Positions 41,497-49,298 of a DNA stretch of 64,000 nt are shown here, piece after piece; the first letter of the stretch is position 1; the number at the start of each line of letters is the position of its first letter. A program made the translations under genes and the position numbers. Under the pieces are notes generated by a model. That model was not told where the DNA came from and did not search any database. It worked only from the letters and a program-made list of their open reading frames with translations. Source of the DNA: an uncultured bacterium (lineage in GTDB: Bacteria > Myxococcota_A > Polyangia > Polyangiales > Houyiibacteriaceae); assembly GCA_938024995.1 (NCBI GenBank), contig CALJDU010000020.1, positions 1 through 64,000 on the forward strand, written 5' to 3'.

Positions 41497-43274
41497 TATT
41501 CCGCCTCCTCGATCTGGACCGCTCGGGTCCTGAAGATCTCGCTGTCCACTAGCCTGATGACGATCTCCTTCACGGACAGTTCTTCTTCTCTCGACGCGGT
41601 CGCGACCTCGCGAACGAGCGGCCCGTCACCCGATTGAATGGGGCGCCCGTAGGCGAACTCGAGCCAGTTCTGCACGTAGCAACGATGGGAGTCGTTCGCG
41701 CTCGCGATGCTCTCCGCGAGCTCCACCGGTCCGTCGAAGTACTCGGTGCCCTCGTCGAACGGGAACGACGCCTCCGCGTCGATCGGGAAACCACCGTCAT
41801 CTGTTCGGAACCGTCCGTCGTCGTCGAAGGTCTCGAACGCGAACCCAACAGGGTTGATTAAGAGGTCGTGGCAGCCAGCTCCGCAAGTCGTCGCCGAGGT
41901 GACGCGCTCGCGTCGGGTGTCGCCTTCGAAGACAGGCGTTTCAAACACTGGCGCGTCGGGCAGCGCCGAGCAGATGACGTGCAAGTTGACGAACACGCCG
42001 CGAAGGATCGGCGCGACCTCACCCTTGTGAGACGCCAGGAAACCAGGCTGGGTCAAGAGGCCCGCGCGTTGGGTGGGGTCGAGGTCTTGCTTGCTGAGAT
42101 CCGACCCGAAGCTTCCAGACAAGCCGTAGATGCTCGCGAGTTCGTCGTTGATGAAGCTGTAGTTCGCGGTGAGCATTTCGCGGACGCTGCCGTCTTGCTC
42201 GTAGGTCACGTAGTCCAAGAAGTGCTCGGTCTCGTCGCGCATCATCTCCCCGATGGAGTCGCTAGCGCCCTCGACTCGAATGTTGTCGAAGATCTCGAGA
42301 TCGAAGACCTGCGTGTGGAAGTCGGCGAACTTCTCGCGGGCGAGCTCGTGGTCGAGCATCCGCGCGGCTTGCGCTGGCAACCCGTCACCGGTCAGCTCGC
42401 CCGCCGCGGCCGCGCGGAACAGCTCATCGTCCGGCATCGAGTCCCAGAGCATGTAAGAGAGCCGGGTCGCCAGCTGGTAATCATCGAGGTGAACGACGCC
42501 GTCCTCCGGGGTCCCGCTCTCCACGCGATAGACGAACAGAGGAGACTGCAGCGCGGCTTGGATCACCATCGCGAGGCCGGCGTCGTTTGGCGCGATGTCG
42601 GGGTAGTGCTCCGGACCGGTCGCGTGGACCATCATGTACTGGTTGACCTCGGCGTCGGTCGCGGGCCTTCGGAAGGTGCGCGTGATCAACGCCTCCACGA
42701 CCTCGCGTTCGGAGCCGGCACCGTCACGGATCCGCGCGAGCGCAGCTCCATCGGCGGCGACTCGCTCGCTCAGGGTCTCGGCCGCGTTCTGATAGTCCTG
42801 CCAGAGGTTTGGGTTGACCTGCAAAACGACCGCGTTGTTGTCGAAGAAGGTGGTGCCGCTCGGGTCGTCCTGAAAGCCCGCCGCGAGCCCAGGTCTCGCC
42901 GTGAGATGGAGGAGGTCGGTGACCGTGTTCTCCCACTGGCGATGAGACAGCCGCGGGAACTCACTTGTCGCTGCGGGGCGCTCCGGTTCAGTTGGATCGC
43001 AGTCCACCAAGCACGGCGGCGCCTCAGGTGGCGGGGGATCTTCGGGGTCGTACGGAGTGCGGCGCGGATCGTTTGAGAACGAGTTGTCAGGGTCGTCGAT
43101 GACGCCTTGGCAACCAAGCATCCCCAGCGCGAGACAAACAGATAATGTTCGCGAAGCGAAACGATTGAGCGAAGCGAACGTGGGAGGGAGGCTCCCAACT
43201 TGCTCGTTGGCAACTTGCTCGTTGGGAGGGAGGGTCCGAGCAGACCCTCCGGACATCGACGTGGAGCGAACCAT
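41496..43274 (-). CDS. DUF1592-family lipoprotein (DUF1587/1595/1592/1588/1585 order)
   Basis: A 592-residue exported protein. The modules are in the usual order: FPRLSHRQWENTVTDLL (DUF1587-like, near 107), ALITRTFRRPATDAEV (DUF1595-like), LATRLSYMLWDSMPDDEL (DUF1592-like), GLLTQPGFLASH with a heme-like CGAGCH (DUF1588), and a DUF1585-like end. The true lipobox is LALGMLGC near residue 55, but the first 45 residues are encoded mostly by a copy of the dispersed repeat (GSARTLPPNEQV...), so the signal peptide has an unusual hydrophilic front. No start codon exists between the repeat and the hydrophobic core, so export may be altered. Confidence 0.85.
   Translation of the reverse strand: MVRSTSMSGGSARTLPPNEQVANEQVGSLPPTFASLNRFASRTLSVCLALGMLGCQGVIDDPDNSFSNDPRRTPYDPEDPPPPEAPPCLVDCDPTEPERPAATSEFPRLSHRQWENTVTDLLHLTARPGLAAGFQDDPSGTTFFDNNAVVLQVNPNLWQDYQNAAETLSERVAADGAALARIRDGAGSEREVVEALITRTFRRPATDAEVNQYMMVHATGPEHYPDIAPNDAGLAMVIQAALQSPLFVYRVESGTPEDGVVHLDDYQLATRLSYMLWDSMPDDELFRAAAAGELTGDGLPAQAARMLDHELAREKFADFHTQVFDLEIFDNIRVEGASDSIGEMMRDETEHFLDYVTYEQDGSVREMLTANYSFINDELASIYGLSGSFGSDLSKQDLDPTQRAGLLTQPGFLASHKGEVAPILRGVFVNLHVICSALPDAPVFETPVFEGDTRRERVTSATTCGAGCHDLLINPVGFAFETFDDDGRFRTDDGGFPIDAEASFPFDEGTEYFDGPVELAESIASANDSHRCYVQNWLEFAYGRPIQSGDGPLVREVATASREEELSVKEIVIRLVDSEIFRTRAVQIEEAE
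43142..43250 (+). repeat. Dispersed double-hairpin repeat, copy 4 (type B), inside a coding region
   Basis: Type B copy. Stem 1 is CTCCCAAC (43192-43199) with GTTGGGAG (43221-43228), its loop enlarged by a 14-bp duplication (AACTTGCTCGTTGG). Stem 2 is GGAGGGTC (43229-43236) with GACCCTCC (43243-43250). A third arm, GTTCGC-GAA-GCGAA, is near 43147. On the minus strand it lies within codons 9-46 of the DUF1592 gene and preserves the frame. Confidence 0.85.
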
Positions 43275-43330
43275 GGGCGCAGGATATCGCGACCCGAGCG
43301 CCGCGGCGGCCGATATCGCTTACAAAGACG

Positions 43331-44134
43331 TCAGGTGGTCACGATGGGTTCGTGCCGACACCATTCGCTGAACGATCCGACGTAAAGCGCTCCCCCGCCC
43401 AGCCCGGCGATCTCCAACGCGAGAAGGTTGTGGCAGGCAGTGACACCGCTCCCGCACTGGTGAACCACGTTGCTGGGCGGGTGATCCCCAAGCAACGGGA
43501 TCCAGCGCTTCCGGAGTTCCTCTGGAGAGAGGAAGCGCCCATTGTTGTCGAGGTTGTGTTTCCAAAAGCGGTTTTGTGCGCCCGGAATGTGGCCGGCGAC
43601 CGGGTCCAGGGGCTCGACCTCTCCGCGAAACCGTGGCTCCGCGCGCGCATCGATCAGGAGCGGGACGCCTTCGCGCACTCTCGCGATCGTGACTTGTGGC
43701 AAAGAGAAAGCTCGCGGGGCGTGGGCGGACGGCGTGGGCGTGACCGCCCCAGCTGCGAGGGGCGCGCCGGCGTCTCGGAGCGCGTCCAGCCCACCGTCGA
43801 CCACGGAGGCGCGGAAGCCCCAAGCGCGGAGCATCCACCATGCACGAGCGGCGGCGAGTCCCCCACCGTGACGATCGTAGATCGCGATGGGTCGGTCGGA
43901 CGGGATCCCGAGGCGCCCGATGGTCTTCGCGAAAGACTCAGGGGCCGGGAGCGGGTGCCGACCTCCGTCCGCCGGATCGACTGGCCCTGTGAGATCCGTT
44001 TCAAGGTCGACGTACTGCGCGCCCTTCACGTGCTCTTCTTCAAAACGTGTGCGCCCGTCTTTTGTGGCGTCGAGCAGGCAGAGTTCTTCGCGCCGCGTGA
44101 CGACGTCGCTCGCGGAGATGAGCGGTTCGCTCAT
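43331..44134 (-). CDS. Two-domain rhodanese (thiosulfate/3-mercaptopyruvate sulfurtransferase)
   Basis: A 267-residue cytoplasmic sulfurtransferase. The first rhodanese domain is inactive-type; the second carries the persulfide loop HQCGSGVTACH with the catalytic cysteine. CGSGVTA is the 3-mercaptopyruvate-sulfurtransferase form. The ATG overlaps the stop of the upstream GH31 gene by 4 bp, so the two are translationally coupled. No signal peptide is seen, unlike the partner. Confidence 0.9.
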   Translation of the reverse strand: MSEPLISASDVVTRREELCLLDATKDGRTRFEEEHVKGAQYVDLETDLTGPVDPADGGRHPLPAPESFAKTIGRLGIPSDRPIAIYDRHGGGLAAARAWWMLRAWGFRASVVDGGLDALRDAGAPLAAGAVTPTPSAHAPRAFSLPQVTIARVREGVPLLIDARAEPRFRGEVEPLDPVAGHIPGAQNRFWKHNLDNNGRFLSPEELRKRWIPLLGDHPPSNVVHQCGSGVTACHNLLALEIAGLGGGALYVGSFSEWCRHEPIVTT

Positions 44135-46206
44135 TCGATCGCGCGAAGGTCTTCGCGGTCGGCGTCACGTGCGAAGACCGGCGGCGTACCGATCGGTGCG
44201 TCGACGCTGACGGTCTGGCCGCCCTCGTGCATCTCGCCGGTGAACACGTGGAACCATTGCGCGCCTGCGGGCAGGTAGACGTCTCGAGTGGTCGCTCCTT
44301 CTGTCACGACGGGCGCGACCAAGAGATCAGGGCCGAGCAGGTACTGATCCGCGATCGCGTAGGTCTCGCGATCGTCTGGGAACTCCAGCATGAGGTGACG
44401 AACGATCGGCATTCCCGTCCGCGCGGCTTCTTGCGCGAGCGTCTCCATCTGATCTTTGAGCGCGAGGTGAACGAGCGTGAAGCGACGAAAGTGCGCGGTG
44501 GTCTCCTCGTCTTTTTCCCACGACCAGTTCTCCTCTTTGTTGTTGCCCTCGTGCGTTCGCATGATCGGGGTGAACGCGCCGAGCTCGGTCCAGCGGAGGA
44601 AGAGCTCCTTGGTGCTGGGTCCTCCGCTGAAGCCCGCGATGTCGTGCGTCACGAACGGCTGGCCGCTCAAGCCGAGGTTGATCATCGCGGGGACGACCGT
44701 CGGGAGTCCGTCGCCTGGCAAGAAGTCCGCTTCTTGATCTCCGATCCAGTGGATCTGCGCGACGTCGTGCACGCCGGTGAAGCCGCTCCGCGCGAACATC
44801 ACCCAGTCCCCGTCGGGCCGCTCCGCTTCCATCGCTTCGCGGGTGACCCGTTGCCACGCTTCTGGATAGAGGTTGTGGTAGGCGAGCGGATCGGTTCCGT
44901 CCGAGAGCACCGCGTCGAGAGGGAGCCACTCCGCGAAGTCGGTCATCCAACCGTCCATGCCGTAGTCACGGACCATCGCGCGGAGAGCATCGCGTACGTA
45001 GTCTTGCGTCGCGGGGTTGGTGAAGTCAGGGTGAGCGGACTCGTTGTTGGGCGCGATGAAGACGTATGGCTCGCCTTCAGCGTTCTTGGCCAAGAGGCCA
45101 GCGTCGCGCATCTCCGCGAAGTGATTGTCGAGGACCGGATCGACGAAGGGGTTCGCGTAGCTGAGGAACTTGTAGCCGCGCTCGTGGAGCTCCGCGATCA
45201 TCCCGGGGAGGTCGGGGTAGAGCGCGTCGTCGGCTTCCCATCGGTACTCCACCCCGAAGCCACCGCCGAAGTTCATCCGGATCCCGGTCCAGTCTTGAAC
45301 CCAAAACGCGGCCACGGGGATCTCGGCATCTTCGAGCGCGTCGACCTCCGCCATCACGTCCTCGCGTCCGCCCTGCGAGCCGATCCACAGCTCCCACGCC
45401 CAAGCGGGCGGCTTCGTCGGGCGGCCGATGTGATCGCCCAGCTGCGTGATCACGCTGGGGACGGTCGGGCCACGGAAGACCGTCAACGCCAACGACTCGT
45501 CTCCCACGACCTCAAACTCCGCGACCGCTTCGTCTGTTTTGCAGAGGTCGACCGTGGTCAGGCGGGAGGTCTCCGCGAGGACGCCGAAGCCGCGAACGTC
45601 GACGTAGTACGGCATCGGGAAGTAGCTGGTGTGTTCGTCTCCGGAAAAGAAGCGCGGCGGTGTCTCGCGCCCGATGCCTTGCTCGGTCACGAAGAGCTCA
45701 AACGCTTCGCCGCGTTGATCGGTCGCGCCGTACTGCGCGCCGAACCCGTGAAAGCTGCCGTCGTCATCACAGCGCAAGGGGAGCGCGAGGGCGCTGGCTT
45801 CTCCGTCGAGCGTGAACACAACCTGAGTGCGCCCATCCTCGGCGGAGATCGAGACCGTTCCTCGAGTCGCGCCGTCCTCGCTCACGTAGTCCACCTTGAC
45901 CTCGTCACCGACCACGCGAACGTCATCGCGAACCGGCAGCACGATCTCGGTCGCGTCTCGGCGAGAGAAATCCCAGATCGCGAAGTTGCCTCGCCACGCG
46001 AGATCAAAGTTGCGCGCGGTCGGGCCGCCGGTCGTCGCGAGCAAGACACGACCGTCCGACGCGAAGGTCTCGATCTCGCCTTCGACCGAGACGATGACGC
46101 GGCTTCCGTCGGCGAAGGTGTGGTCGACCGACTGGGGGGGATCCTCCCCGCACGAGGACAAGAGCAGAGCGCAAAAGAGCGTCACGCAGAGGCGAAGTGA
46201 CTTCAT
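44131..46206 (-). CDS. GH31 alpha-glycosidase, lipoprotein (YihQ-like subgroup)
   Basis: A 691-residue lipoprotein (lipobox LLLSSC). GH31 marks are WELWIGSQGG, FWVQDWTGIRMNFGGG, the nucleophile region DGWMTDFAEWLP, and the acid/base region IHWIGDQEADF. The QDW and GDQ elements place it near YihQ-type sulfoquinovosidases and alpha-xylosidases. The RxxW pair that recognises the sulfonate in E. coli YihQ is not evident (GGFGVEYRW here), so another alpha-linked sugar is more likely. It is exported, while the coupled downstream rhodanese is cytoplasmic. Confidence 0.88.
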   Translation of the reverse strand: MKSLRLCVTLFCALLLSSCGEDPPQSVDHTFADGSRVIVSVEGEIETFASDGRVLLATTGGPTARNFDLAWRGNFAIWDFSRRDATEIVLPVRDDVRVVGDEVKVDYVSEDGATRGTVSISAEDGRTQVVFTLDGEASALALPLRCDDDGSFHGFGAQYGATDQRGEAFELFVTEQGIGRETPPRFFSGDEHTSYFPMPYYVDVRGFGVLAETSRLTTVDLCKTDEAVAEFEVVGDESLALTVFRGPTVPSVITQLGDHIGRPTKPPAWAWELWIGSQGGREDVMAEVDALEDAEIPVAAFWVQDWTGIRMNFGGGFGVEYRWEADDALYPDLPGMIAELHERGYKFLSYANPFVDPVLDNHFAEMRDAGLLAKNAEGEPYVFIAPNNESAHPDFTNPATQDYVRDALRAMVRDYGMDGWMTDFAEWLPLDAVLSDGTDPLAYHNLYPEAWQRVTREAMEAERPDGDWVMFARSGFTGVHDVAQIHWIGDQEADFLPGDGLPTVVPAMINLGLSGQPFVTHDIAGFSGGPSTKELFLRWTELGAFTPIMRTHEGNNKEENWSWEKDEETTAHFRRFTLVHLALKDQMETLAQEAARTGMPIVRHLMLEFPDDRETYAIADQYLLGPDLLVAPVVTEGATTRDVYLPAGAQWFHVFTGEMHEGGQTVSVDAPIGTPPVFARDADREDLRAIE

Positions 46207-46366
46207 TGGGCGATACTACTCGTCGGTCGCCACCTGGAAAACACCGGCGTTTTTGCTCCTGTTTCGGTGACACGCGGGATCGCGTAGAACCCTCGGGACC
46301 AAAGATGCCTGAAACGAGTGAATCTCGATGAGCGTCTCGCGGTCTGAGTCGTCCACAGGAGTTTTC

Positions 46367-47725
46367 ATGAAGTTCATCTCTCGCTCTCTTCTCGCGCTCG
46401 CTCTCCTCGGCGCGCCGGCTTCGGTCGACGCGCAACAAGGCCAGGTTCAGCAGCGCGAAGCGCTTCGCGAAACCGGAGCGGTACAGCAGCAACAGAACGG
46501 TTTCCGCCCAATGGCGCGAACGCGAATTCGCCGCGCCTCCGGAACCGCGCGGATCACGGTCCAGGGAGAGCGCCGACGCATTCGTCGGCTTCGCTTCTCC
46601 ACGCAAGGCGCCACGATTCGCCTTCAGCGCGCACGCGTCCGGCTCGGAAACGGCGAGGTCATCAATGTGCCGCTGAACGTCGCGGTGGCCCCCGGTCGCC
46701 GCACCCGCGCGTACAGTTTGCCGGTCGCCGGGAACACGGGCGGGCGATTCGTTTCCAGTGTCGAGATTGACTACGACGCAGGGCGCCTCCCGTCGGGTCG
46801 TAACGTGTCGGTCGTGTTGGAAGGCCGCGCCCCCCGCGGCGTCGCGCGTTCGCAGCAGGTCTCGAACACGGCGCGCGACGTTCGCGCAGATGTTTCGGAC
46901 CGAACGACCACCATGTCGACCGCCGCGCTTCCGCGCGCCCAAGAGCGAGCGCGACCCCGCACCGGACAGCGCTCGACGACCACCGCGACACGTCCCGGGA
47001 CAACTTCGATGGTGCGCGCGGGAACCGCCGTGCGTCAGGCCGCGGCGCCCTCTGCCCGCGTGGTCAGTCCACGTGCCCAGGTCGGCACGGTGACCCCTCG
47101 GACCAACACGAACACATCCGTGACCACCGCGGATCGGATCCGCGTGACGCAGCCCTCGACGTCCGCCCGCGCGGGAACCGTTCGTGCGGGGACCACCACG
47201 CGCGCTGGCGCGAGCGCCGCGACGACGCGAGTCGGCACGCCCACGCTTCAGACTGGAGCGACCCGTCCGGGCGTCCGTGTCGGCGGTACGGCCGCAGCCA
47301 CTACGCGAGTCGGTTCCCCCACGCTGCGCGCCGGGGGCACCCAAGCCTCTGCCGGTGCGGTTCGCGTAGGCGAGACCCGCGTCGTGCAGCAAGCGCGTCC
47401 CCGTGACGGTTGGGTCCCTGCCGCTTCCGTTCGTACCAACCTCTCGGCCGGCGACACGGTCACCTTGAACCCCGACCAGCTGACCCCGAGCCTCCGGTTC
47501 CGCGTGACCGGTCAGACCGTGCGCTTCGATCGCGTCGTCTTGGTCTTTGACAACAACCAGACCCGCACCGTGCGGCCTGGAACCGTTTCCGCAGGCCGAA
47601 CGAGCCGCACGATCGACCTCGGCTCCTCCCGGGGTCTGCGCCACGCGCGGATTGTCTACGCGAGCGGCAACCGCCCGGGCAGCACGGTGACGATCGAGTT
47701 CGTCGACCCGTCATCTCAGATGTAG
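46367..47725 (+). CDS. Secreted two-domain protein with Thr/Arg/Ala-rich middle
   Basis: A 452-residue protein from the ATG at 46367, which follows AGGAG and opens a signal peptide (SLLALALLGAPASVDAQ). The N-terminal (about 55-155) and C-terminal (about 360-452) regions look like two copies of one beta-sandwich: LRFSTQGATIRLQRARV against LRFRVTGQTVRFDRVVL, each ending in a VTIEF-like strand. The middle 190 residues are basic and low-complexity with two TTRVG(T/S)PTL units. A surface-polymer-binding role is possible; no family is recognised. Confidence 0.7.
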   Translation: MKFISRSLLALALLGAPASVDAQQGQVQQREALRETGAVQQQQNGFRPMARTRIRRASGTARITVQGERRRIRRLRFSTQGATIRLQRARVRLGNGEVINVPLNVAVAPGRRTRAYSLPVAGNTGGRFVSSVEIDYDAGRLPSGRNVSVVLEGRAPRGVARSQQVSNTARDVRADVSDRTTTMSTAALPRAQERARPRTGQRSTTTATRPGTTSMVRAGTAVRQAAAPSARVVSPRAQVGTVTPRTNTNTSVTTADRIRVTQPSTSARAGTVRAGTTTRAGASAATTRVGTPTLQTGATRPGVRVGGTAAATTRVGSPTLRAGGTQASAGAVRVGETRVVQQARPRDGWVPAASVRTNLSAGDTVTLNPDQLTPSLRFRVTGQTVRFDRVVLVFDNNQTRTVRPGTVSAGRTSRTIDLGSSRGLRHARIVYASGNRPGSTVTIEFVDPSSQM

Positions 47726-47731
47726 AGCTGT

Positions 47732-47832
47732 TTTATTGGGAGGGTCTTTCGGACCCTCCCTCCCAACGAGCAAGTAGTTGGGAGCCTCCCTCCTACGTTC
47801 GCTCCGCTCAGTATCGTTCGCTTCGCGAACTC
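47732..47832 (-). repeat. Dispersed double-hairpin repeat, copy 5 (type B)
   Basis: Minus-strand copy that starts 7 bp after the stop of the preceding gene. Stem 2 is GGGAGGGTC (47738-47746) with GACCCTCCC (47752-47760), stem 1 is 47760-47767 with 47777-47784, and a third hairpin GTTCGC-TTC-GCGAAC is at 47816-47830. The first hairpin could also mark the transcript end of the plus-strand gene, although no T-run follows it. Confidence 0.9.
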
Positions 47833-47860
47833 GGGTCTCTGCTTGTTGGAGGGTCTGTTC

Positions 47861-47963
47861 TTTATTGGGAGGGTCTTTCGGACCCTCCCTCCCAACGAGC
47901 AAGGAGTTGGGAGCCTCCCTCCTACGTTCGCTCCGCTCAGTATCGTTCGCTTCGCGAACTCGG
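47861..47963 (-). repeat. Dispersed double-hairpin repeat, copy 6 (type B)
   Basis: Almost identical to copy 5, in tandem at about 129-bp spacing. Stem 2 is 47867-47875 with 47881-47889, stem 1 is 47889-47896 with 47906-47913. A fragment (GTTGGAGGGTCTG, 47845-47857) between the copies suggests a third, deleted unit. Together with copy 5 this fills most of the 387-bp gene-free interval 47726-48112; nothing else is seen there. Confidence 0.9.
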
Positions 47964-48112
47964 GTTCCGGCTTTCAATGCGGTGCTCCCTGCTTGCCAAC
48001 TCCCTCCCGCGTTGCTTCTTGCTCGCCACGCAGATCACGACGCGGCGTCCGAGTTGAGGATCCAAGCAATGTAGCCCTGTCTCCGTCGCTCGTTTGGTGC
48101 TAAGTGCCGGGC

Positions 48113-48622
48113 ATGGAGCCCGCGATTCCAAAAGGCCGCACGCGAGAGACGGACATCCGTCGCGACGCGCGCGGCCGTTGGTTTAAGGGTGACGATCCGA
48201 TCGACCACGGAAACCTGACCCGGTCCTTTGACGGGTGGATCGAGCGCGCGCCTGACGGGCGCATGTGCCTCAGCAACGCCATCAACTGGGCGTATGTGGC
48301 GATTGAGGGGCCCGCGTACTTCGTTCGCTTCACGCGCGTGACGGCGCGCGGGGTCGAGCTGTCCCTCTCGGGCGATCGCGCAGAGCTGTTGGACGTGGCG
48401 ACGCTCCGTCAAGGCGAAGATGACTCGCTCTGGTGTGACGTTCTCGACGGAACCGTGAGCGCGCGCTTCGAGACCGCGGCTTCGGCCGGCCTGATGGACC
48501 TGCTCTTCGAAGATGAGCGCGGCGTCTATCTCTCGATCGGCGGGACGCGCGCGCACGTCCCGACGGTCAAAGACCCCAGCGTGTCTCTCCGCGAGACCGC
48601 GCCCGAGGAGCAACGCGCATGA
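48113..48622 (+). CDS. DUF1285-like protein
   Basis: A 169-residue cytoplasmic protein (ATG 48113; GTG 48104 is possible). The N-terminal DIRRDARGRWFKGDDPIDHG followed by LTRSFDGWIER and INWAYVAIEGPAYF resembles DUF1285, a small family of unknown function. Its stop overlaps the start of the thioredoxin-fold gene by 4 bp (ATGA), so the two are coupled. Confidence 0.65.
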   Translation: MEPAIPKGRTRETDIRRDARGRWFKGDDPIDHGNLTRSFDGWIERAPDGRMCLSNAINWAYVAIEGPAYFVRFTRVTARGVELSLSGDRAELLDVATLRQGEDDSLWCDVLDGTVSARFETAASAGLMDLLFEDERGVYLSIGGTRAHVPTVKDPSVSLRETAPEEQRA

Positions 48623-49227
48623 GTCGTGAACGCATCGCCGCCATCGTCGCGCTCGTCTTGGCTTTCCCGCTGACGTTCCTCTTTACTCGCTCGATGATGG
48701 ACGGCGCGCAGCGCTACGCGGAGGCACCGCTTCGGTCGATGTTTGGGAACGAGCGCTACGCCGCGATGATGAACGGCGAAGATGGGTTTCCCCACTATCT
48801 CGGCGACGACCTCGCGGTTCCTGACTTCACGCTGCGCGATCGCCACGGCGAGACCTTCTCGATGGCGGAGCATCGCGGCCGCTTGGTCGTCATGAACTTC
48901 TGGTCGATCGACTGTCCGCCTTGCATCGAAGAGATGCCGTCCGTCGAGCTGCTCGCGGAGATCGCGGGCGACCGCTGGGACGATGTCGATGTGGTCGCGG
49001 TCTCGACGGACTCCGGCTGGGAGGCGGTCAGCGCGATCCTTCCTTCGTCGCCCAAGCTGACGCATCTCTTCGACCCGACGCGTGAGGTGGTCGAGGGCAA
49101 GTTTGGAACGCGGCTCTTCCCGGAGACCTGGATCGTGGATCGTAACGGAGTCATTCGGTTCCGCTTTGACGGCAAGTACGACTGGTCGAGCCCGCTCGTG
49201 CTCGACGTGATCGAGTCGCTCCGCTAG
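48619..49227 (+). CDS. Membrane-anchored TlpA/ResA-like thioredoxin-fold protein
   Basis: A 202-residue protein with one N-terminal transmembrane segment (IAAIVALVLAFPLTFLFT) and a periplasmic redoxin domain: PDFTLRDRHGETFSMAEHRG, the redox motif SIDCPPCIEEMP, and the cis-proline loop LFPETWIVDRNG. Relatives reduce cytochrome c apoproteins or other exported thiols. The CPPC active site is complete. It is coupled to the DUF1285-like gene. Confidence 0.88.
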   Translation: MSRERIAAIVALVLAFPLTFLFTRSMMDGAQRYAEAPLRSMFGNERYAAMMNGEDGFPHYLGDDLAVPDFTLRDRHGETFSMAEHRGRLVVMNFWSIDCPPCIEEMPSVELLAEIAGDRWDDVDVVAVSTDSGWEAVSAILPSSPKLTHLFDPTREVVEGKFGTRLFPETWIVDRNGVIRFRFDGKYDWSSPLVLDVIESLR

Positions 49228-49298
49228 GGCTCTGTTGCTTAGGGGGCGATTGCGCGCGCCGCCTTGTCGCTCGCTGCGTGCGTTGTAAGGTCTGCGCC

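Noticed and set aside
41868..43076. Long plus-strand ORF opposite the DUF1592 gene, and similar long antisense ORFs over most genes
   Set aside because: Arg/Ala/Val-rich shadow frames expected in GC-rich DNA; none has a recognisable domain or ribosome site.
47732..47963. CRISPR or attachment-site pair
   Set aside because: Only two long copies, with homologous copies elsewhere in the window and conserved hairpins; no integrase or cas gene nearby.
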